Below are positions 37,175 through 50,071 of a stretch of DNA of 64,000 bases, piece by piece. The notes beneath the pieces are model-generated. The model was not told the DNA's origin, searched no databases, and saw only the letters and a list, made by a program, of their open reading frames with translations. The DNA is from Bacteroidota bacterium. Lineage in GTDB: Bacteria; Bacteroidota; Bacteroidia; Bacteroidales; Prolixibacteraceae. The stretch lies in NCBI GenBank assembly GCA_029265715.1, contig JAJUGZ010000001.1, positions 62,001-126,000 of the forward strand, written 5' to 3'. Within the stretch, counting starts at the first letter, position 1. Every line of letters starts with the position of its first letter. A program made the translations under genes and the position numbers.

Positions 37175-38344
37175 ATGTACAACTACGTCCGTTCCAATAT
37201 TAGATATCTGTACCTGATAAAGTTTTCGAAATGGTTTAACCTGGTTATGCCAGTCGTTGTATTGTTTTATCAGGACAATGGCCTCTCGATGACGCAAATC
37301 TTCTCGCTGAAATCGATATATTCCATCGGGATTGTCATTATGGAAATTCCATCGGGCTATCTTGCAGATGTCTGGGGCCGAAAAAAAACATTGTTAGCCG
37401 GAAGTATTTTAAGCAGTTTAGGTTTCCTGACTTATTGTTTTTCACATTCATTCGGAGGTTTTGCCTGCGCTGAATTTATCCTGGGAATTGGTTTTAGTTT
37501 TGTTTCAGGAGCCGATTCGGCCATGCTATATGACACGTTGAAAGATGCCCAAAAAGAACAAGATTACATCAAACATGAAGGGCGAATAACTTCGGCAGGG
37601 AATTTTGCTGAAGCTTTTGCCGGTATTTTGGGAGGCCTAATTGCAGCTGTAAGTTTACGGATGCCTTTTTATTTCCAATTTTTAGTTTCATCAGTAGCCA
37701 TTCCGGCGTCCTTCTTGTTAAAAGAACCGGAGCGTTTGCCGGGAAAAACAGAACTGCAATTAAAAGATATTCTGGCTACCGTCAAAAACTCATTTTTTAA
37801 TGCCCAACTGAGAAGCGCCCTTCTTATATCATCTCTTACTGGTACGGCAACGTTAACTTATGCCTGGTTTGTTCAGCCATTCTTAAAAGAAGCTGGCGTT
37901 CCGGTGTCATTATTTGGCATCCTGTGGACCTTATTAAATATCTCGGTTGGTATTTTCTCGATGTTCTCTTACCGCATCGAGCGATTAATCGGCTTAAGAA
38001 GTAACGTGTTACTGATCTGTTTTTCAATATCCGCTGGATTTGTTTTGACAGGCCTATCGATTAACCAGGCAGGAATAGTCGTTCTGTTTGCAGTCTATAT
38101 CGTTCGAGGTATTGCAACTCCTGTTTTCAAAGATTATATCAATCAATTTACCGCCTCCGAAGTCAGGGCGACCATCATGTCTGTTCGAAATTTTGTAATC
38201 CGGATTATTTTTGCCATAATCGGCCCCATATTGGGAATCTGCACCGATCTGTATGGGTTAAAAGTTGCACTTATAATAGCCGGATTGTTGTATTTGGTTC
38301 CTGCATTATTTAGCATTCAACCATTACTTCGCCGCAGACATTAA
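37175..38344 (+). CDS. MFS transporter
   Basis: 389 aa, ~12 hydrophobic segments, GYLADVWGRKKTLLAGSILSSLGF motif. Confidence 0.9.
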   Translation: MYNYVRSNIRYLYLIKFSKWFNLVMPVVVLFYQDNGLSMTQIFSLKSIYSIGIVIMEIPSGYLADVWGRKKTLLAGSILSSLGFLTYCFSHSFGGFACAEFILGIGFSFVSGADSAMLYDTLKDAQKEQDYIKHEGRITSAGNFAEAFAGILGGLIAAVSLRMPFYFQFLVSSVAIPASFLLKEPERLPGKTELQLKDILATVKNSFFNAQLRSALLISSLTGTATLTYAWFVQPFLKEAGVPVSLFGILWTLLNISVGIFSMFSYRIERLIGLRSNVLLICFSISAGFVLTGLSINQAGIVVLFAVYIVRGIATPVFKDYINQFTASEVRATIMSVRNFVIRIIFAIIGPILGICTDLYGLKVALIIAGLLYLVPALFSIQPLLRRRH

Positions 38345-38415
38345 ATAAAATGCGAAGAATAATCCGGATTTAACAGACTATTCTTCGCTTTCGCCAGAGA
38401 CAATGCTCGTTCGAG

Positions 38416-40053
38416 TTATTGCAGGCCCAATGCTTCAGGTCCCTGTTCAAACACGATATCGCGCGGGATTCCAGCTCCGGCAATCCGGTCCAGATCTTTC
38501 TGTAAATCCTCTTTTACCACACTTTTTTCCTGAAGCAGTCTCACTGCCTGATCATAATCGCCATCACCCTGGATTTTTAAGATCAAAGCAGACAAATCGA
38601 ACATGGCCTGTTTCATTTTTTCAAAATCAACATGGTAATAACCAGTTTCCGGATTGCGGACAAAAGCACCAGCCTCTTCAAAATAATTAAATCGCATCAT
38701 ATTGGCTTTACCATGTGCGCTGGCCGCCCCAAACCGGATTGATCGGAAAATGCCGGCCATGAAGGTAACAAAGTTGTCCATCAGGTCTTTATCTTTTAAC
38801 TCGCCCATTTCGCTCAGTTTGTAAACGCACCACAAGCCCAAAATATCAGCTTTGCCCTCTTCGATCGACGAGTACGTTTCTTTCAGTGCCTGACGGACAG
38901 TTTGATCACCTTTTATGGTTTTGCCCAGTCCCAATCCGTGCGAAACTTCATGAAACATGGTATTTTCGAAAAAAGCATCAAACTTCACATGACTGATTTG
39001 CTCCGGATCAATCAGCAAACCGGCAATCGGAAGCATAATTTTATCGAATTTGGCTTGCATGGCATTTTTCAGCTGCAACTTGCGGCTCCCTTTTTCCGCA
39101 CGCACTTTTTCGTCGTTCGGCAAATTGATAGCGATCGTTTTCGACCCGGCATTGCAATCGCCGGCGTAAAAAACCACATCGTACGCATTTAAATCAGAAT
39201 CAGAGCCTGGCATCTCATTTTTATAAGCCGGATCGCAAGGCAAATCTTTTTGCAACTTCGGAAGTAAAGCGGCAAAACGGTCCAACTTTTTGCTCCACTC
39301 CTGATCTTTTACCAATATGTAAGCTTCGTGTGCGGCTTTATAACCGAAAAGCTGGTCTTCGTAGCTTTCAATCGGGCCAACGACAAAATCAATGGTGTTG
39401 GTTTTCATATCCATCCATGCCATATCACTCTCAAAATACCGATCCGTTAACAAAGCTTCGGCCCGCAACTCCAAATACTTTTTCAGTCCCGGGTCTTCGG
39501 CCAGTTCAGCTGCTTTTTTAATCAGATCGGCTGCCTGAGTTATTTCGGCAGCAAATGCTTCGTGGTATGGAACCGCCTTAAGCGAACCATCTTCTGCCCT
39601 TTCGATTTTTGTATATAAACTGGTTTTATCCGGATTGTTCCAAGCTTCAAATTCGGCCTTGGTCATATCGGCCGGGTAAAAACCGGCGCCGGCTGGTTTA
39701 GGACCCAAGCCCTCCAGAAATGGTTTATTGTCGTTCAGCCGTTCCCATGGACCATAATTAATCCGGATAAATTTCTCTGTTGCCGGATCGGTTGCTTTGC
39801 CCAGTATCTCGTTTTTATCTCCATACGCTTCTTTCCAGAAAATATCATCCATCAAACGGGCAGCTTGAAACAGATAAGGCAACATTTGCTTTTCTTTCTC
39901 GGTTAACACACTCAAATCGGTTGTCAGTTTAAAACTGGCAAACTCATCTGCTTTTTTCTGAATTTCATTTTTCATTTCAGGCTCTTTTTTCGGACCGCCA
40001 CAGGCCATCAGAACAAAAGCCAACAGTCCGATCCAATGTTTTGTTTGTCTCAT
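38416..40053 (-). CDS. Peptidase M49 (dipeptidyl peptidase III)-like zinc metallopeptidase lipoprotein
   Basis: 545 aa; LLAFVLMACGG lipobox; FENTMFHEVSHGLGLGKTIKG and ETYSSIEEGKADILGLW correspond to M49 zinc motifs. Confidence 0.8.
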   Translation of the reverse strand: MRQTKHWIGLLAFVLMACGGPKKEPEMKNEIQKKADEFASFKLTTDLSVLTEKEKQMLPYLFQAARLMDDIFWKEAYGDKNEILGKATDPATEKFIRINYGPWERLNDNKPFLEGLGPKPAGAGFYPADMTKAEFEAWNNPDKTSLYTKIERAEDGSLKAVPYHEAFAAEITQAADLIKKAAELAEDPGLKKYLELRAEALLTDRYFESDMAWMDMKTNTIDFVVGPIESYEDQLFGYKAAHEAYILVKDQEWSKKLDRFAALLPKLQKDLPCDPAYKNEMPGSDSDLNAYDVVFYAGDCNAGSKTIAINLPNDEKVRAEKGSRKLQLKNAMQAKFDKIMLPIAGLLIDPEQISHVKFDAFFENTMFHEVSHGLGLGKTIKGDQTVRQALKETYSSIEEGKADILGLWCVYKLSEMGELKDKDLMDNFVTFMAGIFRSIRFGAASAHGKANMMRFNYFEEAGAFVRNPETGYYHVDFEKMKQAMFDLSALILKIQGDGDYDQAVRLLQEKSVVKEDLQKDLDRIAGAGIPRDIVFEQGPEALGLQ

Positions 40054-40073
40054 ACTTTATAGTTTAATTTTCT

Positions 40074-40475
40074 TCAAAGCATATATTCTTCTGCAAATCC
40101 TCGCCGAACAAGGATGTCATTCAAACAATAGTAATCGTCAATGCTCCGGATGTTTTCCAATCCATCAATTTCCGCCGAAGGCACTTTCAAATACATTACA
40201 GCCAGATAACGGCCATATTTTTCCTTTTTGTCCTTCACCGTATCAACAAGCACTTCGTCGCCTTCGTGAACAATACTTTTGGCAAAGTTGGAAGCTTCAG
40301 TTCCTTTTTGCCATTCTTCAGAGCCTTTTTTTACGCCATAAATTTCCGGAGTATTCACCCCATAGAGCCGGACTTTTTCACCACGTACCCAGACCGACAA
40401 ACCCAGATCAATATCAATGATATACGTGTCGCCATCGACAACATTTCGGATAATTGCTTTGTACTGGTACATCAT
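40074..40475 (-). CDS. Thermonuclease (SNase)-like nuclease
   Basis: 133 aa; VVDGDTYIIDIDLGLSVWVRGEKVRLYGVNTPEIYG...ASNFAKSIV...DKKEKYGRYLAVMYL. Confidence 0.88.
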   Translation of the reverse strand: MMYQYKAIIRNVVDGDTYIIDIDLGLSVWVRGEKVRLYGVNTPEIYGVKKGSEEWQKGTEASNFAKSIVHEGDEVLVDTVKDKKEKYGRYLAVMYLKVPSAEIDGLENIRSIDDYYCLNDILVRRGFAEEYML

Positions 40476-40596
40476 TCAGTTTTTTAGTTAATAAGCTACA
40501 AGTTACAAAAAAGGCGTCATCCTAAACGTGGTAAAATATGTGAATGACCTCTCCTTATACGAAAATAAAAAAAGCCACCCGGAGGCAGCTTTTAGT

Positions 40597-42525
40597 TTAT
40601 TTTTTCGGCATTTGAACCCCTCGTTCTTTCGCCATTTGTTCGAGCCGTTGCTGGAAACTGGATTTTTTTACCGGTTTCTTTTTGTTGATGGCTATCTGGG
40701 CCCTGATTTTATCTTCATCAATCAATTTTCGGAAGATGTATACCTGACCAATCGTAATCACATTTGCCAGGAAATAATAGTAGCTCAGTCCGGCTGAATA
40801 GCTGTTTAAAATGAACAGGAACATGATCGGCATAATGTACATCATGGTTTTCATGCCCGGCATAGCTTGAGAATTCTGCCCCTGCGAGTTCAGGTGGGTT
40901 GAAATGATTGTTGTAATAGTCATCAACAAACAGAATAAGCTCACATGATCGCCATAAAATGGAATGGTAAAAGGCAAATTCAGGATCGAGTCATAAGTCG
41001 ACAGGTCGTGCGCCCACAGAAAACTTTCCTGGCGCAATTCAATCGAAGTCGGGAAAAAGAAGAACATGGCAAACAAAACCGGCATCTGGAACAACAGCGG
41101 CAAACAACCTCCCATCGGATTAACCCCTGCTTTCTTATACAAGTTCATGGTAGCCTGCTGTTTTTCCATCGCTTTGTCCTGACCCGGCCCATACTTTGCA
41201 TTGATCTCGTCAATTTCAGGTTTCAATGCTTTCATTTTTGCCTGCGACAGATAAGACTTATAGGTAAACGGGAAAATAATCAGCTTGATAAAAATTGTCA
41301 GCAACAGAATGATTATACCAAAGTTATCAATGTATTTCCGCAAAAAATTGAACGTTGGGATGATCAGGTATTTATTCACCGGACGAACGATAGCATACCC
41401 CAGGTTCACCAACCGCTCCATAGATAAATCATACTGTTTCAGCGTATTGTAATGGTTCGGGCCGAAATAGAATTTCATTTTGTAGCTTTCAGAAGCTTTG
41501 GCTTCATAAGGCACGGCAATGTCGGCAGAGAAATTTGCCAGGTATTTCGGATCGTCTGGCAAAGCTTCCGATTTAATCTCAGCATTTGGGAAAGCCTCAT
41601 CGGCAATCAGGGTCGAAGAGAAAAACAATTGTTTAAAACTTACCCATTTTGTTTTTGTAGTTAAACGTTCATCTCCTGATTTGCCAGGGCTCAATTTTTC
41701 CGGATCCTCTTCCAAATACTTATAATAGATAGTTGTATAACGGTTTTCGCCATACTGCGATTTGCGTTCCTGCCGTGGAACCGAAATGGCCCATGTAAAA
41801 TTCAGATAATTCGAATTGGCGGCAATCACATTGTTCATACCAACGGTATTCACCTCAAATCCGATCAGGTACGAGTTGTGCGTGATGGTATATTTGTATT
41901 CCAGGTATTTCCCATCACCAGCCATCAGCCTCATGCCCAGCGATTTGCTCTCACCCTTCGATTCCTCGTTGAATTTTTCGTTCCCTTCTTTTCCTTTTTT
42001 TACTGAAGGACCCGATACCATGAGGCTTTTTTCTTCAGAAGAAGGTACAAAATAGAAGTTCTCAGTCTGAATGCTCCGGTTCTGGGCAAAGAAGTTCATC
42101 CCAAATTCGTTTTTATCCCCGTCGAAGAGAATCAGCGGCCTTCCGTCATAGGTTTTATACCCTTTCAGTTCGACCGAATAAATGCGCCCACCCTTATTCG
42201 AAACCACAACTTTCATCAGGTTATTTTCAAGGGTATAAAATGTTTCAACGCCCGAAGCTGCATCGGCAAATGCACCGTATAATTCTTTGCGCTGTTCGGC
42301 TGCCGCACTATCACTTACTGCTACTCCGCCAGCAAGCTGAAGTGAATCAGAAACTGCATCCCGGGCAATTTCAGCTTCGCGTTGTTTAGCCGCTTCGACC
42401 TGTTCTATTGAGTCGCGGGTCCGTTTAGCGGCAGCAATCTGTTCTTTCGATGGTCTGTTCAGGTAACTAAACCCGATCAGGATTAGAAAAATCAAAACAA
42501 TTCCAACAATCGAATTTCTATCCAT
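40597..42525 (-). CDS. yidC: Membrane protein insertase YidC
   Basis: 642 aa; N-terminal MDRNSIVGIVLIFLILIGFSYLNRPSKEQ, periplasmic domain, NFGIIILLLTIFIKLIIFPFTYKSYLSQAKMKALKPEIDEINAKYG...GVNPMGGCLPLLFQMPVLFAMFFFFPTSIELR. Confidence 0.98.
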   Translation of the reverse strand: MDRNSIVGIVLIFLILIGFSYLNRPSKEQIAAAKRTRDSIEQVEAAKQREAEIARDAVSDSLQLAGGVAVSDSAAAEQRKELYGAFADAASGVETFYTLENNLMKVVVSNKGGRIYSVELKGYKTYDGRPLILFDGDKNEFGMNFFAQNRSIQTENFYFVPSSEEKSLMVSGPSVKKGKEGNEKFNEESKGESKSLGMRLMAGDGKYLEYKYTITHNSYLIGFEVNTVGMNNVIAANSNYLNFTWAISVPRQERKSQYGENRYTTIYYKYLEEDPEKLSPGKSGDERLTTKTKWVSFKQLFFSSTLIADEAFPNAEIKSEALPDDPKYLANFSADIAVPYEAKASESYKMKFYFGPNHYNTLKQYDLSMERLVNLGYAIVRPVNKYLIIPTFNFLRKYIDNFGIIILLLTIFIKLIIFPFTYKSYLSQAKMKALKPEIDEINAKYGPGQDKAMEKQQATMNLYKKAGVNPMGGCLPLLFQMPVLFAMFFFFPTSIELRQESFLWAHDLSTYDSILNLPFTIPFYGDHVSLFCLLMTITTIISTHLNSQGQNSQAMPGMKTMMYIMPIMFLFILNSYSAGLSYYYFLANVITIGQVYIFRKLIDEDKIRAQIAINKKKPVKKSSFQQRLEQMAKERGVQMPKK

Positions 42526-42609
42526 AGATTATTTTTTAGTGTTGAACGTGCAAAGGCACTTTCGCCTTCACAGAATCTCAAACGCTTTAATTCGTACCTG
42601 TTCGCCCAA

Positions 42610-44235
<1,626 letters not shown>

Positions 44236-44315
44236 CTAAAAACTGCCAAAGTTAATGATTTAAGGTATTCGCCTGATAAAACAGGTTCATTTTAATCAAC
44301 AGATTATTATTAACG

Positions 44316-44347
44316 AACAAAGCCCGCTGTTACGAGCGGGCTTTGTT
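44316..44347. terminator. Perfect-arm terminator 3' of the DUF349 gene
   Basis: AACAAAGCCCGC-TGTTACGA-GCGGGCTTTGTT, 12-bp perfect arms, symmetric A/T flanks. Confidence 0.85.
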
Positions 44348-44355
44348 CTATATGG

Positions 44356-46413
44356 CTATTCATCTTCTTCGGTGGCGTCGATAATCCGAATCTTTTCTTT
44401 TAAAAATTCGATCTTTTCCTTGGTGCTGGCAATCTTGTGATTGACGTCCTCGATCAGCGACTCTGCATTTTTCGTGTTGGCGAAGAACCCGATGTTGTTA
44501 TCCAGCAACGCCAGATCATTTTCAAGCTGCTTCAACTTATTCATGTACTTTTCACGCTCGAACCGCATTTTGCTTTGCCCTTTGTTCGATTGGGTAAAGT
44601 TTTCCACTTTATTCTTGAACTTCATCAGGTTACGGCGTTTTTCATCGACCCGTAACTGATCAAAATATACATTGATAATGTCGCGAAACTCGTTCTGGAT
44701 AGCATCCTTGTCTTTAAACGGAACATGACCGATCTCGGTGAAACGGCGCTGGAAATCTTTCAGTTTCTCGAAATCGCTGCTGTCATCGCCCGAAAGTTCA
44801 AACTTCTTCACTTCTTCGATCAGTTCTTTCTTCAGCCGCAGGTTTTCGAACTGTTCGCTATCGACTGATGAAAAATGTTTAGCCTTGTTTTCGAAGAAAT
44901 AATCGCAGGCAGCGCGAAAACGTTTCCAAATTGTGTCTGAATATTTTCGTGGCACCGGCCCAATCTCTTTCCAGCGCTTCTGGATGTTGATGAACTCATC
45001 GGCGGTCTTTTTCCAGTCGGTGCTGTCTTTCAATGCTTCAGCCTGAACGCACAAATCAGTTTTAAGCTGAAGGTTGTTCAACTGAACTTCTTTATTGTGT
45101 GAATAGAATTCGCGTTTACGGTCAAAGAATTTATCACATGCCTCGCGGAAGCGTTCGTAAATCCGGTTATTGTCTTTTTTCGGCGCAAAACCGATCGTAC
45201 GCCATACTTTCTGAAGTTCGACCAGTTCTTTCGAGCGGTCGTCCCAGTCTTTGTGCGTTTTCAATTCGGAAGCCAGAATTTCTTCGGCCTTTTCGCACAA
45301 AACGGTTTTCGCGTCCAGATTTTTTTTCTGCTCGTTCTTCCGTCCTTCGAAATAATCCTGGTGTTTTTTGTTGATTTTAGAAGTAGCCGCTTTAAACCGT
45401 TCCCAAAGCTCATCTTTTTTATCGGCAGGGACCGGACCAACTTCACGCCATTGTTCGTGGTATTTCTGAAGAATATTAAACGCTTTGATTACCGACGGCT
45501 CCATCAGCAGTTCTTCAGCTTTTTCACAAAGCTCGATCTTTGCTTCCAGGTTTTTCTTCAGATCCAGATCACGTAATTCTTTGTTGATCTTGATATAATC
45601 GTAAAAGTTTTCAACATGGTGATGGTAAGTATCCCAAAGATCTTTCAATTTAGCCTGGGGTACCAGGCCAATTTCGCGCCAGCGGTTTTGTAAATCCCTG
45701 AATTCCTGAAATGTCTTATTAATCGATTCCTTATTGTTAATGAGAGCCTTGATTTCCTCAATAATCGCGTACTTTTTCTGGAGGTTGATCTCTTTTTCTT
45801 CTTCGAGCTTCCGGTTATGTTCCAACCGTAAATCACGATATTGTTTCAGCAAATTGCGCAGATCTGTTTCGTATGGGTCCGGTTCGGCAATAAATGCACC
45901 TTCTTCTCCCCCTCCGTCGACAAATGCTTTCTTCTGAAGCTCGAGATTGGCACGGTATTTCCTGTAAAAATGAATTTTGATGGCATCCACATCATTTTTG
46001 ATTCTTTCGTAATCTTCATTCTTCAACAATTCGCGCAGCTCGTTAATCAGCTCAACCTCGGTCAACCCGGACAAATCTTTCAACTCGCGGGGATTTCCTT
46101 CTTCGTCAAACTCTTCATCCCCTTCGTCGATGTCTTCGTCTAAATCATAATCGTCGGGTACCATTTCTGCAACAGGCTCTTCAACCGGTTCTGTTTCTGC
46201 AGCTTCAGACTCTTTATCAACTAATTCCGCCCCTTCTTCATCAACAACTTCCGGGGTCGGTTCAATATCTGACGTTTCCTCAGCAAACGCAGGTTCAATT
46301 TCGGCTAAAACTTCGTCAGACTTTTCAGCAGCATTTTCTTCTTGTACGAATTCCGGTTCATTAGCTGCACCGTTTAACTCTTCAGGAGAGTTTTTGAGAT
46401 CTTTAGGTTCCAT
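44356..46413 (-). CDS. DUF349 domain-containing protein
   Basis: 685 aa, acidic N-terminus then repeated FxxLQxxWREIGxVPxxxxxxLWxxF units (e.g. FRDLQNRWREIGLVPQAKLKDLWDTYHHH). Confidence 0.92.
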   Translation of the reverse strand: MEPKDLKNSPEELNGAANEPEFVQEENAAEKSDEVLAEIEPAFAEETSDIEPTPEVVDEEGAELVDKESEAAETEPVEEPVAEMVPDDYDLDEDIDEGDEEFDEEGNPRELKDLSGLTEVELINELRELLKNEDYERIKNDVDAIKIHFYRKYRANLELQKKAFVDGGGEEGAFIAEPDPYETDLRNLLKQYRDLRLEHNRKLEEEKEINLQKKYAIIEEIKALINNKESINKTFQEFRDLQNRWREIGLVPQAKLKDLWDTYHHHVENFYDYIKINKELRDLDLKKNLEAKIELCEKAEELLMEPSVIKAFNILQKYHEQWREVGPVPADKKDELWERFKAATSKINKKHQDYFEGRKNEQKKNLDAKTVLCEKAEEILASELKTHKDWDDRSKELVELQKVWRTIGFAPKKDNNRIYERFREACDKFFDRKREFYSHNKEVQLNNLQLKTDLCVQAEALKDSTDWKKTADEFINIQKRWKEIGPVPRKYSDTIWKRFRAACDYFFENKAKHFSSVDSEQFENLRLKKELIEEVKKFELSGDDSSDFEKLKDFQRRFTEIGHVPFKDKDAIQNEFRDIINVYFDQLRVDEKRRNLMKFKNKVENFTQSNKGQSKMRFEREKYMNKLKQLENDLALLDNNIGFFANTKNAESLIEDVNHKIASTKEKIEFLKEKIRIIDATEEDE

Positions 46414-46541
46414 AACTACAAATTTTTGAGTACGTTTTTTCAGAGATTTGGCTATTCTTTGAGCCTACGAAAATAAGATATTACCAACTAATACTCAAAG
46501 TTTTTCCCAATTATTCTGAAAATACACGTCTTTTAACAACA

Positions 46542-46567
46542 AAAGCCGCCCTAAACAGACGGCTTTC
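46542..46567 (-). terminator. Terminator 3' of hsp20
   Basis: AAAGCCGTC-TGTTTA-GGGCGGCTTT on the minus strand. Confidence 0.7.
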
Positions 46568-46593
46568 TATCTATATTTCTTAAAAACAGTTTC

Positions 46594-47031
46594 TTAAGCA
46601 ATCTCAATTTCCCGAATCAGTTTCTGTTTTTCTGCAACTTTCTTGGGCAGACGAACCTGAAGCACCCCATTTTTAAATTTTGCTTCAATTTTTTCGACAT
46701 CAATTTTTTCCGAGAGCTGAAACTTGCGTTCAAAATTGTTCGCCGAAAATTCAACATGAGAATACAAATACTCCGTGTTCGTGCGTTCTGCTACTTCTGC
46801 TTTAATGACCAGCAGATTCTTGTCGATTGAAATTTTTACCTGGTCTTTTTCAAAACCAGGCGCCAACAATTCCAACAGAAAATCATCGCTGGTTTCGTAG
46901 ATATTTGCTTGCGGTAAAACCGATTTTTGATTCGCAGCCAATGGGTAATTCCAAACCGAATTTAATAATTCGTCAACCAAGTTATTTCTGAATGCTGCTG
47001 AAACCGGACGGTTAAATCGTATTACGTTCAT
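46594..47031 (-). CDS. Hsp20/alpha-crystallin small heat shock protein
   Basis: 145 aa; ANIYETSDDFLLELLAPGFEKDQVKISIDKNLLVIKAE...FERKFQLSEKIDVEKIEAKFKNGVLQVRLPK. Confidence 0.95.
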   Translation of the reverse strand: MNVIRFNRPVSAAFRNNLVDELLNSVWNYPLAANQKSVLPQANIYETSDDFLLELLAPGFEKDQVKISIDKNLLVIKAEVAERTNTEYLYSHVEFSANNFERKFQLSEKIDVEKIEAKFKNGVLQVRLPKKVAEKQKLIREIEIA

Positions 47032-47304
47032 TTTATGTTCCTCCTTGAATTTTAATTATACATTGTTTTGTTTCTGATCATCTCCTTACCAACTACTGTT
47101 CCAAATACCCCGATCCGGATATCTCAAACGAAAATAAAGACATTTTGTCATTGTAAATTCGAAAATTTGAGACATTTTTTCCGATTTATTGTTTATCACA
47201 GTGCCATTTTCAAAAAAATCCAAGCGATCCACTGCGGTATAGCGCCACGCACCAGTTAGGAAAATATCGCTCCGGATGTTATTTTTGCCGAAAATTTTTT
47301 AAAC

Positions 47305-47982
47305 ATGCGCATCGATATTCTTACCGTAGTTCCAGAACTTCTGGAAAGTCCGTTCCGCCATTCAATTATTAAACGCGGGCAAGCCAAAGGCTTGATAGAA
47401 ATCCATGTGCATAACATTCGTGATTTTTCGGAAGACAAACACAAACGGACCGACGACTATGCCTTCAGCGGCGGCGCTGGAATGGTTATGACTATTCAGC
47501 CAATTGAAAGCGCCATTAATTACCTGAAATCACAGCGCGACTACGATGCGGTTATTTATACCAGTCCTGATGGCATAAAATTCAATCAAAAAGAAGCAAA
47601 CAAGCTATCATTATTAAATAACATTATCATCTTGTGCGGACACTACAAGGGCGTTGATCAGCGGGTCCGCGATAACCTGGTCACCATGGAAATATCAATT
47701 GGTGACTATGTTTTGACCGGAGGCGAATTGGCTGCAGCAGTTATCGTCGACAGCGTTGTCCGCTTAGTTCCCGGCGTTTTGTCGGATGAAACGTCGGCAT
47801 TAACCGATTCTTTTCAGGATAACCTGCTGAGCCCACCCGTTTATACCCGCCCGGCAGACTACCATGGTTGGAAAGTACCCGAAATCCTTCTTTCGGGCAA
47901 CGACAAAAAAATTCAGGAATGGCAGGAAAAACAAGCTTACGAACGAACCAAACGGCTTCGCCCAGATTTATTGGACCATTAG
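47305..47982 (+). CDS. trmD: tRNA (guanine-N1)-methyltransferase
   Basis: 225 aa; [96 protein letters not shown]. Confidence 0.98.
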   Translation: MRIDILTVVPELLESPFRHSIIKRGQAKGLIEIHVHNIRDFSEDKHKRTDDYAFSGGAGMVMTIQPIESAINYLKSQRDYDAVIYTSPDGIKFNQKEANKLSLLNNIIILCGHYKGVDQRVRDNLVTMEISIGDYVLTGGELAAAVIVDSVVRLVPGVLSDETSALTDSFQDNLLSPPVYTRPADYHGWKVPEILLSGNDKKIQEWQEKQAYERTKRLRPDLLDH

Positions 47983-48283
47983 AATTTTATCCAAATCCAT
48001 TTCTACCCGAAAACGACATTGGTTACTGATTTTCAGTTCATGCCTGCTGTGAGACAGGATTGACTTTATGCTGTTTAACATCGTCTCCATCAGCCCAAAC
48101 AAGTCAATATTTTATCAATCAAAGCCTTACGAGTCCCGTCGAAATTTATCATCCCGATCCAAAACTGTGCTATAAAACAAGGTTATCCGTCAGGCAGTTG
48201 GAGAAAATCTATATTTGCGCGGTTTTTTTGACAAACCTTTCTATTCTATTTCTAATTACAAACAACTGATAAACTAATCTTTT

Positions 48284-50071
48284 ATGACGAACAACAAGAA
48301 ACTGTTGGCGTGGGTCGATGAGTGGGCCTCACTCTGCCAACCAGACAAAGTGTACTGGTGTGATGGTTCGGAAGAAGAAAACCAACGTTTACTGGATGAA
48401 ATGGTTGCATCGGGCGCTGCCACGAAACTGAATGAGGAAAAACAACCGGGGTCCTACGCTTTCAATTCCGATCCTTCGGACGTTGCCCGCGTTGAAAACC
48501 GCACGTATATCTGCACCGAAAAAGAAGAAGACGCCGGACCAACCAACAACTGGATGGCCCCGGCCGAAATGAAAGCCATCCTTCGTGAAAAATTCAAAGG
48601 TTGCATGAAAGGCCGCACCATGTATGTTATCCCGTTCAGCATGGGCCCATTGGGTTCGGATATTGCCAAAATAGGTATCGAAATTACCGATTCGGCTTAC
48701 GTGGTTGTAAACATGCGCATCATGACCCGCATGGGACAGAAGGTGCTCGATATTTTGGGCGATGGTGATTTTATTCCCTGTGTTCACTCGGTAGGAGCGC
48801 CTCTGAAACCCGGACAAAAAGATGCCAAGTGGCCTTGCGCCCCGATCGAAGAAAAATACATCAGCCATTTCCCTGAAACCCAGGAAATCTGGTCGTATGG
48901 TTCAGGATATGGCGGCAACGCCTTATTGGGGAAAAAATGTCTGGCATTACGTATTGCTTCGTATGTAGCCAAACAAGAAGGCTGGCTGGCAGAACACATG
49001 CTCATCATGGGTATCACCAACCCGAAAGGTGAAAAGAAATACATCGCAGCTGCATTTCCAAGTGCCTGCGGAAAAACCAACTTAGCCATGTTAATCCCGA
49101 CCATTCCGGGCTGGAAAGTTGAAACCGTTGGCGACGACATTGCCTGGATGAAATTCGGCGCCGACGGTCGTCTCTATGCCATCAATCCGGAAGCCGGGTT
49201 CTTTGGCGTTGCGCCAATGACATCCATGGAGACCAATCCGAATGCCATGCTTTCGACTAAAGCAAATACCATTTTCACCAATGTGGGTGTCACCCCCGAT
49301 GGCGACATCTGGTGGGAAGGAATTGGAACAGAATGCCCTGCCGGCACGATAAACTGGAAAAATCAACCACACAACCCGGATGCGGGCGAACCGGTTGCCC
49401 ATCCGAATGCCCGGTTTACGGCACCAGCCAACCAATGTCCGGCTATTGATCCGGAATGGGAAAATCCTGCCGGAGTTCCGATTTCAGCCTTCCTGTTTGG
49501 CGGACGCCGTCCTTCGACTGTTCCGCTGGTGTATCAGGCTAAAAACTGGAACCATGGCGTATTCATGGGGTCGATTGTTGGCTCTGAAGTAACAGCTGCT
49601 GCAATCGGATTAAAAGCTGGCGTTCGCCGCGACCCGTTTGCCATGTTACCGTTCTGCGGTTATCACATGGGCGACTATTTCGGGCACTGGGTCAACATAG
49701 GTAAGATAGCCCCTGATCCTGCCAAATTGCCCAAAATTTTCAACGTAAACTGGTTTCGCAAAGACGAAAACGGCAAATGGCTGTGGCCAGGTTATGGAGA
49801 TAACATGCGCGTGCTGGAATGGATTTTCAACGCCTGCGACGGAACGGTCGAACCGGTGGAAACACCTATCGGCTTTGTCCCAAACAAAAAAGATATCAAC
49901 CTTTCCGGCATTGAGAGCGTAGCAGAAAACATGGACGAGTTGTTGAGCGTCAACAAAGAAAAATGGCTCGACGAATGCGCCCTGATTGAAGAACATTACG
50001 CCAAGTTTGGGGCCCATCTGCCCAACGAACTGAAAGAAGAATTCGAAATTCTGAAAGCCAGTCTCGTTTAA
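48284..50071 (+). CDS. pckG: Phosphoenolpyruvate carboxykinase (GTP)
   Basis: 595 aa; [74 protein letters not shown]. Confidence 0.97.
   Translation: MTNNKKLLAWVDEWASLCQPDKVYWCDGSEEENQRLLDEMVASGAATKLNEEKQPGSYAFNSDPSDVARVENRTYICTEKEEDAGPTNNWMAPAEMKAILREKFKGCMKGRTMYVIPFSMGPLGSDIAKIGIEITDSAYVVVNMRIMTRMGQKVLDILGDGDFIPCVHSVGAPLKPGQKDAKWPCAPIEEKYISHFPETQEIWSYGSGYGGNALLGKKCLALRIASYVAKQEGWLAEHMLIMGITNPKGEKKYIAAAFPSACGKTNLAMLIPTIPGWKVETVGDDIAWMKFGADGRLYAINPEAGFFGVAPMTSMETNPNAMLSTKANTIFTNVGVTPDGDIWWEGIGTECPAGTINWKNQPHNPDAGEPVAHPNARFTAPANQCPAIDPEWENPAGVPISAFLFGGRRPSTVPLVYQAKNWNHGVFMGSIVGSEVTAAAIGLKAGVRRDPFAMLPFCGYHMGDYFGHWVNIGKIAPDPAKLPKIFNVNWFRKDENGKWLWPGYGDNMRVLEWIFNACDGTVEPVETPIGFVPNKKDINLSGIESVAENMDELLSVNKEKWLDECALIEEHYAKFGAHLPNELKEEFEILKASLV

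Noticed and set aside
44348-44370. ATGGCTATTCATC resembling an arm of the PUL hairpin repeat
   Set aside because: It is the stop-codon end of the DUF349 gene with no partner arm, so a coincidental match.
48210-48217. TATATTTG as a pckG promoter
   Set aside because: The -7-like box is good, but I could not find a -33 TTTG/TTG at acceptable spacing (nearest TTG is 9 bp away), so I did not list it as a feature.
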